A stretch of 64,000 nt of DNA from Bacillus thuringiensis. Its GTDB lineage: Bacteria; Bacillota; Bacilli; Bacillales; Bacillaceae_G. The stretch is from contig NZ_CP155559.1 of assembly GCF_022095615.2 (NCBI RefSeq), positions 1,919,501 through 1,983,500 on the forward strand, in the 5' to 3' direction. Positions 1 through 7,632 of the stretch are shown in pieces. A program made the translations under genes and the position numbers. Numbering within the stretch: the first letter of the stretch is position 1; every line of letters begins with the position of its first letter. The notes beneath the pieces are model-generated. The model was not told where the DNA came from. It was given only the letters and a program-made list of their open reading frames with translations, and searched no databases.

Positions 1-1244
1 ATACCGGATTATATTTAGATGTTGGGGCAATGAGAATTCCGTATTCGCACACATTAACGATGGCATATATAAGAAAATTTGGGCTACAGGTGAGCCCGTT
101 TATTAATAGGAATGAGACTGATATTATTTACGTAAATGGCCGAAAAACGACATTAAAACAATACGAAAAAGATCCAAGTATATTAAAGTATCCTGTAGAA
201 ATGAATGAGGTCGGGAAAACGTCTGAAGAGCTATTATTGCTAGCGGTACAGCCCATTATAAATTTTATAAAAAAGAACCCAGAGAAAAATTGGGATGTTG
301 TAGTAAAGGATTTTGGGAGATACTCTACAGGACAATTTTTAAAGTATCATCCTTATCAATATAATACGTATTTCTCGCCAGTAACAATTGAGATGATCGG
401 TGTCCTATTAGATTTAGAAGGTTTTTTAGAAAGGTCATTTGTTGAGACACTACGCTTTTTATACATTATGCAGGAGGAGAGTGGATTTTGTGAAATAGTA
501 GGCGGAAATGATAGATTACCAAAGTCTTTCTTACCACAATTAGAAGAAAATATTATATATAATCAAAAATTAATGAAGCTACATCAGCACGATAACGGTG
601 TGACAGCTTTTTACCGGAACGAGGAAACTTTTGAGTATAGTAGTATTACAGGGGATTTAGTTATTATTACAATTCCATTTTCGACAATGCGATTTGTGGA
701 AGTAGATCCATTTGATTCTATATCTCATGAAAAATGGAAAGCAATTCGTGAATTGCATTATATGCCAGCAACGAAAATAGGAATTCAATTTAAAAGTCGA
801 TTTTGGGAAGAACAAGGACAGTTAGGTGGAAGAATTATAACGGATTTACCAATTCGTTATGCCTATTATCCAAGTCACGGAATTGGAAAGAAAGGACCTG
901 CTATGATGTTAGGCAGCTATACATGGTCTTATGATGCGTTGTTATGGGATGGGTTATCAAAGGGAGATCGTATCTATTACACATTACAAAATTTAGCGAC
1001 AATATTAGGCGGTCAAGTATATGATGAGTTCATGTCTGGCATATCAAAAAGTTGGACATTGGATCCATATGCACTTGGAGGATTTGCGCTATTTCAGGCA
1101 GGTCAAGAATCTGAGCTACAACCAGCGATTGTCAAACCAGAAGGAAGAATATTCTTCGCTGGAGATCATACAACGTTATATCATGGATGGATACAAGGTG
1201 CGATTGAATCTGGAGTTCGTGTAGCGGTAGAGGTGAATAATTAA
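1..1244 (+). CDS. Flavin-containing amine oxidase (5' end outside window)
   Basis: The reading frame is already open at base 3, so the gene starts upstream of the window. The first visible residues (TGLYLDVGAMRIP) match the segment after the FAD-binding domain in flavin monoamine/L-amino acid oxidases such as Bacillus YobN. The C-terminus carries the second FAD-contact motif, FFAGDHTT followed by GWIQGAIESG, as in this family. The enzyme class oxidatively deaminates amines or amino acids using FAD; the substrate here is unknown. About 413 residues are visible; the N-terminal GxGxxG motif is off the window. Confidence 0.85.
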   Translation, partial: TGLYLDVGAMRIPYSHTLTMAYIRKFGLQVSPFINRNETDIIYVNGRKTTLKQYEKDPSILKYPVEMNEVGKTSEELLLLAVQPIINFIKKNPEKNWDVVVKDFGRYSTGQFLKYHPYQYNTYFSPVTIEMIGVLLDLEGFLERSFVETLRFLYIMQEESGFCEIVGGNDRLPKSFLPQLEENIIYNQKLMKLHQHDNGVTAFYRNEETFEYSSITGDLVIITIPFSTMRFVEVDPFDSISHEKWKAIRELHYMPATKIGIQFKSRFWEEQGQLGGRIITDLPIRYAYYPSHGIGKKGPAMMLGSYTWSYDALLWDGLSKGDRIYYTLQNLATILGGQVYDEFMSGISKSWTLDPYALGGFALFQAGQESELQPAIVKPEGRIFFAGDHTTLYHGWIQGAIESGVRVAVEVNN

Positions 1245-1328
1245 AATGTGTAAAATTCAGAAATTTCTTTACTGTATAGGTTGAGATGGATATTATTATA
1301 TATAAAAGAATTAAAAGGAGTGTTGAAA

Positions 1329-1913
1329 GTGAATCCGTTATTATTCGATTTTCCTTCTGAATTTTATACTGAAAGGCTATTTATTCGAATGCCGAAACCG
1401 GGTGACGGTAAAGCTGTATACGATGCAATTCAAGCTTCTATGAAAGAATTAAAACCATGGATGGTTTTTGCACAAAAAGAGCAATCAGAGGAAGAAGTAG
1501 AAGTGAGTATCAGAAAATCGCATATTCAATTTTTGCAGCGTGAGGATTTAAGATTACTAGTTTTTTCGAAAGAAACAGGTGAATTTATTGCATCAGCTGG
1601 ATTGCATCGTATTAATTGGGATATACCTCAATTTGAAATTGGGTATTGGATTGATTCAAGGTTTAGTGGAAAGGGTTATATGCTAGAGGCTGCAAAGGGT
1701 ATAACGGATTATGCTTTTTCTGAGCTGAAAGCAAACCGCGTAGAAATTCGATGTGATTCTTTAAATAAGAAGAGTAGAGCGATACCTGAGAAATTAGGAT
1801 TTAAGTTAGAAGGTACATTGGAAAGTGCGAGTGTAGCAGTAAATGGAAAGGGATTAAGGGATATGTGTGTATTTGCCATGACTAGAAATACATATGAAAA
1901 AGAAGAGCTGTAA
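1329..1913 (+). CDS. GNAT acetyltransferase, RimJ/RimL type
   Basis: A 194-residue acetyl-CoA-dependent N-acetyltransferase. It has the RimJ/RimL-like opening (FYTERLFIRMPKPGDG), the central EIGYWIDSRFSGKGYMLEA acetyl-CoA loop, and the C-terminal NKKSRAIPEKLGFKLEG motif. These features are typical of enzymes that acetylate protein N-termini or small amines; the substrate cannot be told. I chose the GTG at 1329 because AAAGGAG ends 8 bases upstream; the frame extends back to an ATG at 1281 without a usable ribosome site. Confidence 0.85.
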   Translation: MNPLLFDFPSEFYTERLFIRMPKPGDGKAVYDAIQASMKELKPWMVFAQKEQSEEEVEVSIRKSHIQFLQREDLRLLVFSKETGEFIASAGLHRINWDIPQFEIGYWIDSRFSGKGYMLEAAKGITDYAFSELKANRVEIRCDSLNKKSRAIPEKLGFKLEGTLESASVAVNGKGLRDMCVFAMTRNTYEKEEL

Positions 1914-1932
1914 AGAAACAGCTCTTCTTTTT
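1897..1932. terminator. Bidirectional intrinsic terminator
   Basis: A 14-base inverted repeat (AAAAAGAAGAGCTG and its complement) with an 8-base loop spans the stop codon of the upstream GNAT. A-runs on the left and T-runs on the right let it serve both convergent genes. Confidence 0.8.
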
Positions 1933-1937
1933 GTGTA

Positions 1938-2840
1938 TTATGGTACAGGATGTCCATTAGAACTTTCGAAAATTGTAAACCATTGTTGACGATCTAAATC
2001 AACTTTTGTAGCAAGAGCGGCTGTTTTAACACGATCTAATTTACCAGATCCAACGATTGGCATCATGTTAGCTGGATGAGCAAGCAGCCATGCATACATA
2101 ACTGTATCGATGCTAGTAACATCTAGTTCAGTAGCAACCTTCTGTAAAGTTTCACGTAAACGTACGGTACGTTCTGATTGACCAGTAAAGATTTCTCCGC
2201 CAGCAAGAGGTGACCAAATCATAGGATTGATTCGCTTTTCTTGGCATAAATCAATTGTCCCTTTTTCGAAATGTTCAAGATGCATCGCAGATACTTCAAT
2301 TTGATTTGTAATGATCGGGAAATCTAAATAAGAACTTAACATATTAAACTGTGAAGGTAAAAAGTTAGATACACCGAAGTGACGGACTTTTCCTTCTTGC
2401 TTTAAGCGTGAGAACGCTTCTGCTACTTCATTTGGATCCATAAATGGATCAGGGCGATGAATGAGCAGTACATCAATATAATCTGTATGTAAGTTTTGTA
2501 ATGAATCTTCCGCGCTTTTTATTATATGTTCAACACTCGTATTGTAGTGCGCAACATATCGCTCTGGAAATTTTGGTGATGGGGGAGCGATTCCACATTT
2601 TGTGATGATTTGCATGTTTTCACGTAAGGAAGGCTTTAATTGTAATGCCTCTCCGAACAGTCCTTCACACGTATAACCACCATAAATATCAGCGTGATCG
2701 AAAGTAGTAATCCCCATATCCATGCATTCTTCAATAAAAGAAAGTAATTCTTGTTTCGTCATATTCCATTCTGCTAAACGCCAAAAACCTTGAATAATAC
2801 GAGAAAATTCTAGTGTTTCGGCCATTTGAACTCGTTCCAT
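1938..2840 (-). CDS. Aldo/keto reductase
   Basis: A 300-residue NADPH-dependent aldo/keto reductase of the YdhF/oxidoreductase type. Visible family features are the catalytic Asp-Tyr pair in DHADIYGGYTCE, the Lys in ITKCGIAPP, and the His in VLLIHRPDP. The NADPH-contact region (WSPLAGGEIF, then VGSGKLDRVK) follows. The start at 2840 has AAGGGGGT just upstream; an open frame continues to 3041 but that stretch runs into the left end of the tnpB element and has no coding character. Substrate unknown; stands alone. Confidence 0.9.
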   Translation of the reverse strand: MERVQMAETLEFSRIIQGFWRLAEWNMTKQELLSFIEECMDMGITTFDHADIYGGYTCEGLFGEALQLKPSLRENMQIITKCGIAPPSPKFPERYVAHYNTSVEHIIKSAEDSLQNLHTDYIDVLLIHRPDPFMDPNEVAEAFSRLKQEGKVRHFGVSNFLPSQFNMLSSYLDFPIITNQIEVSAMHLEHFEKGTIDLCQEKRINPMIWSPLAGGEIFTGQSERTVRLRETLQKVATELDVTSIDTVMYAWLLAHPANMMPIVGSGKLDRVKTAALATKVDLDRQQWFTIFESSNGHPVP

Positions 2841-2973
2841 TATAAGTACCCCCTTGATGAATGAATAATATTTTGAAAAGGCTTTCTTACTACATATTAT
2901 TATATAGTTAGAGGGGCGTACAAACAATAAATATGTTTTGCTATAAAAACGATTTTTTCTATCGTGCCTTTCG

Positions 2974-3011
2974 AGAGGACTCCCACCTCTAAACGTAAAT
3001 GAAGGTGGTGA
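2974..3011 (+). repeat. Left-end hairpin of the tnpB element
   Basis: The two arms ccacct and aggtgg are separated by about 13 bases and lie about 100 bases before the tnpB start. IS200/IS605 elements are recognised by TnpA through subterminal hairpins of this kind; that role is inferred here. Confidence 0.5.
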
Positions 3012-3070
3012 GGTGAATCGAAAGAAATATTTTATTTTCAAGAAAAAAACAGAAACGTATGTTCCGTTTT

Positions 3071-3079
3071 TGCTATAAT
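3071..3079 (+). promoter_or_regulatory. Extended -10 promoter of tnpB
   Basis: TGCTATAAT (TGn plus a consensus -10) sits 24 bases before the tnpB start, followed by AAGGAGGTG. No good -35 is visible, as is common for extended -10 promoters. Confidence 0.55.
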
Positions 3080-3103
3080 ATCCTTAACAAGGAGGTGAAT
3101 AAA

Positions 3104-4570
3104 ATGACAAAGGAAAATCCATCAAACTATAAAACTCTTCAAATTTGGATTAAAAAAGGGCATCGTATGTATTCTTACTTTCAAGAATCTTGTCATAACG
3201 CTAAGAATATGTACAACACCACAAACTTTTATATACGCCAGGTGTACACTGGATTAACACAAGAAAAAGAGTTGCAGCCTTTGCAAAAAGAAGTTCTGGA
3301 TAATATTCATAAAAATATTGGTAAGATGAATGACACACAACTTCTTGCCTATCAGAAGAAATTGGAAAAAGAGAAATTAAAGCCTAAAGAAGAACAGAAA
3401 GAGATTACATGTAATTTGTTTTCAGAACCTAATTTTGAAAAACCTTATGTAGATTACAACTTTCTAGATGCACTATTTAAGGCTATGATTCAAAATGATT
3501 ATCGAGCTTTGCCTACGCAATGTAGCCAGTCAATCATGAAAGGTTTGTTCCAAAATTGGAAATCTTTTTTTGCTAGTTTAAAAGACTATAAAAAGAATCC
3601 AAACAAATATGCTAGAACGCCTAGGATTCCAAAGTATATTCGTTCTTCTGAAAAAGAGATTCTGTATACAAACCAAGATTGCATCATTAAAAACGGTAGA
3701 TTTTTAAAGTTTCCAAAGACGAAATTGCAATTAAATATTGGGAAACTAGGTTTCACTGAAGGTAAACTGAAACAAGTTCGTGTGATTCCAAAATACAATG
3801 AATATGTAGTGGAATTGGTAATTGATGTTCTTTCTGAACAACAAATGATTGAAGAGAATGCTCGTTATATGAGTATTGATTTAGGGATTGATAACCTTGC
3901 AACCATCGTAACAAACACAGGTATGAAACCTGTCCTTGTTAAGGGCAAACATGTCAAAAGCATAAATCAATATTACAACAAAATGAAGAGTCATTTTACA
4001 AGCGTTCTTAGAAATGGAAAACAAACTAATGAAGGACCTTTTACTTCTAAAAGGATAGAAAAACTTCATCAAAAACGTTATTTGAAAATAAAAGACGTCT
4101 TCCATAAAGTTAGTCACCATATCGTAAAACTAGCTCAAGAAGAAGTTTGTAAAATCGTTATTGGTCAAAACAAAAGTTGGAAACAAGAAACGAATATGGG
4201 AAAAAGAAATAACCAATCGTTTTGTCATATCCCACATAGTTTACTGATTCAAATGATTACATACAAAGCAAATGCTGTAGGCATTCAAGTTGTTGTAACT
4301 GAAGAATCATATACATCGAAAGCAAGTTTTCTGGATAACGACTTCATTCCAACGTATGGAGAAAATGACCAAAATACAACTTTTTCAGGAAAACGAATAA
4401 AGCGCGGCATATATCGTTCAGCAAATAAAACTTTAATTAATGCAGATGTAAATGCTGCGGCTAACATTTTACGAAAAGTAATCCCAAATGCATGGACAAA
4501 TGGGATAGAGGGGTTAGGCGTGAAACAGCTCGCTAATCTGTTAACTCCCCTGACGTTAATCGTCCGTTAG
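3104..4570 (+). CDS. tnpB: TnpB-family RNA-guided nuclease (IS605 OrfB)
   Basis: A 488-residue protein with a Lys-rich N-terminal half and a C-terminal RuvC domain. RuvC-I is SIDLGIDNLAT (Asp259) and RuvC-III is NADVNAAANILR (Asp448). The usual RuvC-II Glu position is occupied by Gly354 (IVIGQNKSWKQE); Glu362 a few residues later could replace it, as in the TnpB branch with a shifted RuvC-II. The usual CxxC zinc finger before RuvC-III is absent; instead there is the ESYTSKASFLD and SGKRIKRG pattern of this branch. TnpB proteins use an RNA from the element's right end to cut DNA next to a target motif. Start is ATG 3104, after AAGGAGGTG. Confidence 0.92.
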   Translation: MTKENPSNYKTLQIWIKKGHRMYSYFQESCHNAKNMYNTTNFYIRQVYTGLTQEKELQPLQKEVLDNIHKNIGKMNDTQLLAYQKKLEKEKLKPKEEQKEITCNLFSEPNFEKPYVDYNFLDALFKAMIQNDYRALPTQCSQSIMKGLFQNWKSFFASLKDYKKNPNKYARTPRIPKYIRSSEKEILYTNQDCIIKNGRFLKFPKTKLQLNIGKLGFTEGKLKQVRVIPKYNEYVVELVIDVLSEQQMIEENARYMSIDLGIDNLATIVTNTGMKPVLVKGKHVKSINQYYNKMKSHFTSVLRNGKQTNEGPFTSKRIEKLHQKRYLKIKDVFHKVSHHIVKLAQEEVCKIVIGQNKSWKQETNMGKRNNQSFCHIPHSLLIQMITYKANAVGIQVVVTEESYTSKASFLDNDFIPTYGENDQNTTFSGKRIKRGIYRSANKTLINADVNAAANILRKVIPNAWTNGIEGLGVKQLANLLTPLTLIVR

Positions 4571-4622
4571 GTCGAAACGTTAGAAACCCCCACTTCAAGC
4601 TTTGCTAAGTGGGGGAGTGTTC
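4450..4622 (+). ncRNA. Candidate omega RNA (reRNA) at the right end of the tnpB element
   Basis: In characterised TnpB elements the guide scaffold RNA overlaps the 3' end of tnpB and runs into the right end, with the guide taken from flanking DNA. Here the tnpB tail, the GC-richer stretch 4500-4580 and the strong hairpin 4587-4616 are in the expected place. The guide would be the bases after about 4622. The exact ends are inferred, not seen. Confidence 0.4.
4587..4616 (+). repeat. Right-end hairpin of the tnpB element
   Basis: A nine-base stem (cccccactt / aagtggggg) around a 12-base loop. It probably marks the right end and the base of the guide RNA scaffold, and may also stop tnpB transcription. 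Confidence 0.6.
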
Positions 4623-4625
4623 ATA

Positions 4626-4634
4626 TGCTATAAT
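4626..4634 (+). promoter_or_regulatory. Extended -10 promoter of the CobW-type gene
   Basis: TGCTATAAT lies 33 bases before the CobW-type start. Its -35 position falls inside the right end of the tnpB element and is not consensus, so the gene now depends on sequence at the insertion junction. Confidence 0.5.
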
Positions 4635-4666
4635 GTAGAAACATATAGCTAGAAGGAGAGGACGAA

Positions 4667-5617
4667 ATGATTCCAGTAACAATATTAACTGGTTTTCTTG
4701 GATCTGGGAAAACAACATTATTAAATCGTATTTTAACAGAGAATCACGGTAAGAAATTAGCGGTAATTGTAAATGAAATAGGGCAAATTGGTATTGATAA
4801 TCAGTTGATTATGAATGTGGAAGAAGAAATTATGGAAATGACAAACGGTTGTCTATGCTGTACTGTACGGGAAGATTTACTTGTCGCTTTAAAACAATTA
4901 TTGGACGTAAAAGCAGAAGGGAAAATGGATTTTGATGGATTAGTAATTGAAACGACTGGTCTTGCAAATCCAGGTCCGATTATTCAAACATTCTTTTTAG
5001 ATCCTGTGATTCAATCTGCATACCAAATTAACGGTGTTGTAACAGTAGTAGATAGTTACCATATACATAAACATTTTGAAAAAGGACTAGAAGCAAAGGA
5101 ACAAATTGCATTTGCTGATGTCGTTTTAGTAAATAAATTAGATTTAGTGGATGAAAGTGAAAAGGAAAATCTATTGCAGGAACTGCAAGGTATTAACCCA
5201 ACTGCAAAGTTAATCGAGGCGACTAACTGTGATGTAGATATTCCATCGTTACTACAAATTCAAACGTTTAAAACGAAAGATACGTTACAAATTTATCCTC
5301 ATAAAGAGCATAATCATCTAGAAGGCGTAAAGTCGTTTGTACTACGCGAAGAGCGACCGTTAGATTTACAAAAACTAAATGAGTGGATGTCAGCTGTCGT
5401 TCAAGAGCTAGGGGAGTATTTATATCGCTACAAAGGAATTTTATCGATTGATGGAGTAGATAAACGTATCGTTTTCCAAGGTGTGCATACGTTATTTGCC
5501 GCTTCGTACGATAGAGAGTGGCAAGAGGGTGAAGAGCGAGTAAGTGAAGTTGTTTTTATCGGAAAAGATATTAATAAAGAATGGTTCCAAGTACATTTTG
5601 AAGAGTGTGTGAAATAA
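4667..5617 (+). CDS. CobW/P47K (COG0523) GTPase, metallochaperone type
   Basis: A 316-residue G3E-class GTPase. It has a Walker A motif GFLGSGKTT near residues 8-16, the metal-binding CLCC motif (NGCLCCTVRED) near residue 64, VIETTGLANP as the switch/Walker B region, and the guanine-specificity motif NKLD. A CobW C-terminal domain follows. Family members deliver zinc or other metals to enzymes; the client here is unknown. B. subtilis YciC/ZagA-like proteins are Zur controlled, but no Zur box is visible here. Start ATG 4667 follows AGAAGGAGAG. Confidence 0.88.
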   Translation: MIPVTILTGFLGSGKTTLLNRILTENHGKKLAVIVNEIGQIGIDNQLIMNVEEEIMEMTNGCLCCTVREDLLVALKQLLDVKAEGKMDFDGLVIETTGLANPGPIIQTFFLDPVIQSAYQINGVVTVVDSYHIHKHFEKGLEAKEQIAFADVVLVNKLDLVDESEKENLLQELQGINPTAKLIEATNCDVDIPSLLQIQTFKTKDTLQIYPHKEHNHLEGVKSFVLREERPLDLQKLNEWMSAVVQELGEYLYRYKGILSIDGVDKRIVFQGVHTLFAASYDREWQEGEERVSEVVFIGKDINKEWFQVHFEECVK

Positions 5618-5643
5618 GCCTGCGTATATTGCAGGCTTTTTTG
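5616..5643 (+). terminator. Intrinsic terminator
   Basis: The stem AAGCCTGC/GCAGGCTT has a 7-base loop and is followed by T residues, directly after the CobW-type stop. Confidence 0.85.
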
Positions 5644-5681
5644 TTTACTAAAATTGGGATTTGTATTAAAATATTCTAAAG

Positions 5682-5699
5682 ATACTAAACGTTTAGTAT
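5682..5699. promoter_or_regulatory. Perfect 18-base palindrome, likely operator of the PadR gene
   Basis: ATACTAAAC followed by its exact complement GTTTAGTAT lies 25 bases before the PadR start. A symmetric site there fits autoregulation by the dimeric PadR-type repressor; binding is inferred. Confidence 0.6.
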
Positions 5700-5723
5700 T
5701 TTGTTAAGGTAGGGGGATAAAAA

Positions 5724-6242
5724 GTGCGTTTAATGATTCTTGGATTGCTTACTAAAAGGGAGTCGCTATCTGGTTATGAAATACAGCAGGCGCTACATAT
5801 GGTGCAAAGTAGTAAATGGGCAGAGGTGTTCCCGGCTTCTATTTATCACGCGTTAAAAAAAATGACAAATGAGGAATTAATTCAAGTAAAAGCAATTGAA
5901 ATGACTGGTAGACGTTCAAAAACGATATATTGTATTACAGAAAAGGGAAGTCAAGAATTTAAAAGACTATTAAAGGAGTCGTTTCAAAAGTCATCAGTTG
6001 TGTTTCCGAAACATTTATATACAGCATTAACTTTTTTCTCAGAAGAAGAGGGGATGAGAGAAGAGATTTTAGAAGCTCTAGATGAACAGAAAAGAGAAAT
6101 ATTAGCTACTTATGAAGAAATGAGGGAAGGAGAAAGACTGAAAGATCATGTGCCAGAGTATGTGAAACTTATTTTCGAAAATATGTATGAACAATGTGAG
6201 ATGCAACTTCGATTTATTCATAAGTTAGAAAAACTATTGTAA
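5724..6242 (+). CDS. PadR-family transcriptional regulator
   Basis: A 172-residue regulator with an N-terminal winged helix (MILGLLTKRESLSGYEIQQ, then PASIYHALKKM, then GRRSKTIYCITEKG) and a C-terminal helical dimerisation part like the larger PadR_C class. It probably controls itself and the VOC gene 24 bases downstream from the palindrome at 5682-5699. The start is GTG 5724, after AGGTAGGGGG. The inducer is unknown. Confidence 0.88.
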   Translation: MRLMILGLLTKRESLSGYEIQQALHMVQSSKWAEVFPASIYHALKKMTNEELIQVKAIEMTGRRSKTIYCITEKGSQEFKRLLKESFQKSSVVFPKHLYTALTFFSEEEGMREEILEALDEQKREILATYEEMREGERLKDHVPEYVKLIFENMYEQCEMQLRFIHKLEKLL

Positions 6243-6266
6243 AAATAAAAATATGGTGGGAAGAAT

Positions 6267-7013
6267 ATGAAAATCGATCATCTTGTTGTAAATGTAAATA
6301 AAGAAATACAAGAAAATAAGGAAATGATTAAAAACGTACATTCTATTGGACTTCCATATGTTCCGAAATGGGGAAAGGGAACGAAGGGCTTTAAAGTATC
6401 TAACGTATGGATTGGAAAAGAATATTTAGAATTAGTAAGAGTAAAAACAAAAGATGGTGGTGGCTGGCTACAAGAGTGGGTTCAGAAATATTATGCTGGC
6501 CATCGAGGACTTATCGGATTGGCAATTGATGTTGAAAATATAGATAAAGTGTATGAAAAAATGATAGAAGGTGGAATTGAAATTACAAAACCAGAACCAT
6601 TACAATATAAGTGGGTTTTTAATTTGTTTAAGAAAACTATGCCATGGAAAAATGCATACATACAGCCGATGAAGGGGATGCCGTTTCAATTCTTTCTACA
6701 ACAAATGGACGATCAAAAGAGCAGAGAATATATGGAGAAATATATGTATCCAAATAGTGTGGAACAGGGCATTTCAGGAATAATTGCGGTGAAACTGTAT
6801 GGAGAAATAACAAATGAAGATAGAGAAATAATTAGTTGTCTATTTTCAGATGTTACAAATGAGGAAGAAGAAATAATAATTCATTTAAACAATCAAGTAA
6901 TTCATTTAATTCAATCGAATGAGCATTTTACGGAGGTAATACTAGATTGCAAAAGCGAAGCACATAGGGAGAAGAAATTAAATATAGAAAATGTGACATT
7001 GATAAATAAATAA
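6267..7013 (+). CDS. VOC/glyoxalase-like protein
   Basis: A 248-residue protein whose first half resembles the Glyoxalase_3 type of the VOC fold (MKIDHLVVNV at the N-terminus, later HRGLIGLAIDVENID). The His of DHLVV is the usual metal ligand position. The function is unassigned; such proteins include dioxygenases, isomerases and thiol transferases. It follows the PadR gene with 24 bases between them, so it is probably the regulated partner. Confidence 0.65.
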   Translation: MKIDHLVVNVNKEIQENKEMIKNVHSIGLPYVPKWGKGTKGFKVSNVWIGKEYLELVRVKTKDGGGWLQEWVQKYYAGHRGLIGLAIDVENIDKVYEKMIEGGIEITKPEPLQYKWVFNLFKKTMPWKNAYIQPMKGMPFQFFLQQMDDQKSREYMEKYMYPNSVEQGISGIIAVKLYGEITNEDREIISCLFSDVTNEEEEIIIHLNNQVIHLIQSNEHFTEVILDCKSEAHREKKLNIENVTLINK

Positions 7014-7017
7014 TAAA

Positions 7018-7037
7018 AAGCCTGTTTTCACAGGCTT
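7018..7037 (-). terminator. Terminator of the BltD-like gene
   Basis: AAGCCTGT/ACAGGCTT forms a hairpin overlapping the stop codon of the minus-strand acetyltransferase. The A-rich bases to its left give a T-tract on the minus strand; on the plus strand it lacks one. Confidence 0.65.
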
Positions 7038-7498
7038 GTATGTTCATCTAATAATAACTCCATTACAACACCTACAACTGGGCCTTCGTCATCAATATCG
7101 CCATTTAAGCGGAAGCCAAATGACTCGTATAATCCCATTGCGAGTTTGTTGTCTGGATGTAAACTTAAATAAATTATTTTACATTCAAATTTATCTTGTA
7201 AGAATTGAATGAGTATGCGAAGGAAACGTTTTGCATATCCTTTTCCTTGATATTGCTCGTCAATCATAAAGCGATCTAACCATACGCTTTTACGTTTTTC
7301 CGAATACCATCCGTACATTGCATATCCTACAAGTGTTTCTCCATCGTATAAACCTATTGACGTTCCGTTTCCTTCAAATAATGATTCTGCTAGAGAAAAC
7401 GCATTGCTTTCAATAAATTGCTGCTGGTCTTTTGCGACGTTTAAAGCAGCTACTGAACGCCAATTTTTTTCTGTTACTTCACAAATGTGAAGAGTCAT
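7028..7498 (-). CDS. GNAT acetyltransferase, BltD-like (polyamine type)
   Basis: A 156-residue GNAT resembling Bacillus BltD spermine/spermidine acetyltransferase. Shared features are DQQQFIES near the N-terminus, VGYAMYGWY, WLDRFMIDEQYQGKGYAKRF as the acetyl-CoA loop, and YESFGFRLNG near the end. Polyamine acetylation is therefore likely but not proved. Unlike bltD in B. subtilis it is not next to a Blt exporter. Confidence 0.75.
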   Translation of the reverse strand: MTLHICEVTEKNWRSVAALNVAKDQQQFIESNAFSLAESLFEGNGTSIGLYDGETLVGYAMYGWYSEKRKSVWLDRFMIDEQYQGKGYAKRFLRILIQFLQDKFECKIIYLSLHPDNKLAMGLYESFGFRLNGDIDDEGPVVGVVMELLLDEHTSL

Positions 7499-7591
7499 AA
7501 TTCCAACTCACCTTCTAAATTAATATAGCTTAAAAGCTAATATGGATAATTTTACTTGTTATTTTGGTCAAGTCAAGTAAGAACAAATAAA

Positions 7592-7622
7592 AAAGAAGCT
7601 GCATGACATATGCAGCTTCTTT
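7592..7622 (-). terminator. Terminator of the zinc-binding lipoprotein gene
   Basis: A 13-base stem (AAAGAAGCTGCAT and complement) with a 5-base loop. The A-rich left flank supplies a minus-strand T-tract. Confidence 0.8.
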
Positions 7623-7632
7623 AAAAAAATGA

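Larger units (their letters stand above)
2960..4622 (+). mobile_element. IS200/IS605-family element carrying only tnpB (IS1341-like)
   Basis: The unit has a left-end imperfect hairpin (ccacct / aggtgg near 2976-3010), one tnpB gene, and a right-end hairpin at 4587-4616 (cccccactt, loop, aagtggggg). No tnpA is present, so it cannot move on its own. Ends are approximate: these elements make no target duplication or terminal inverted repeats, so edges cannot be fixed from one copy. It lies between the reductase promoter and the CobW gene. Confidence 0.75.
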
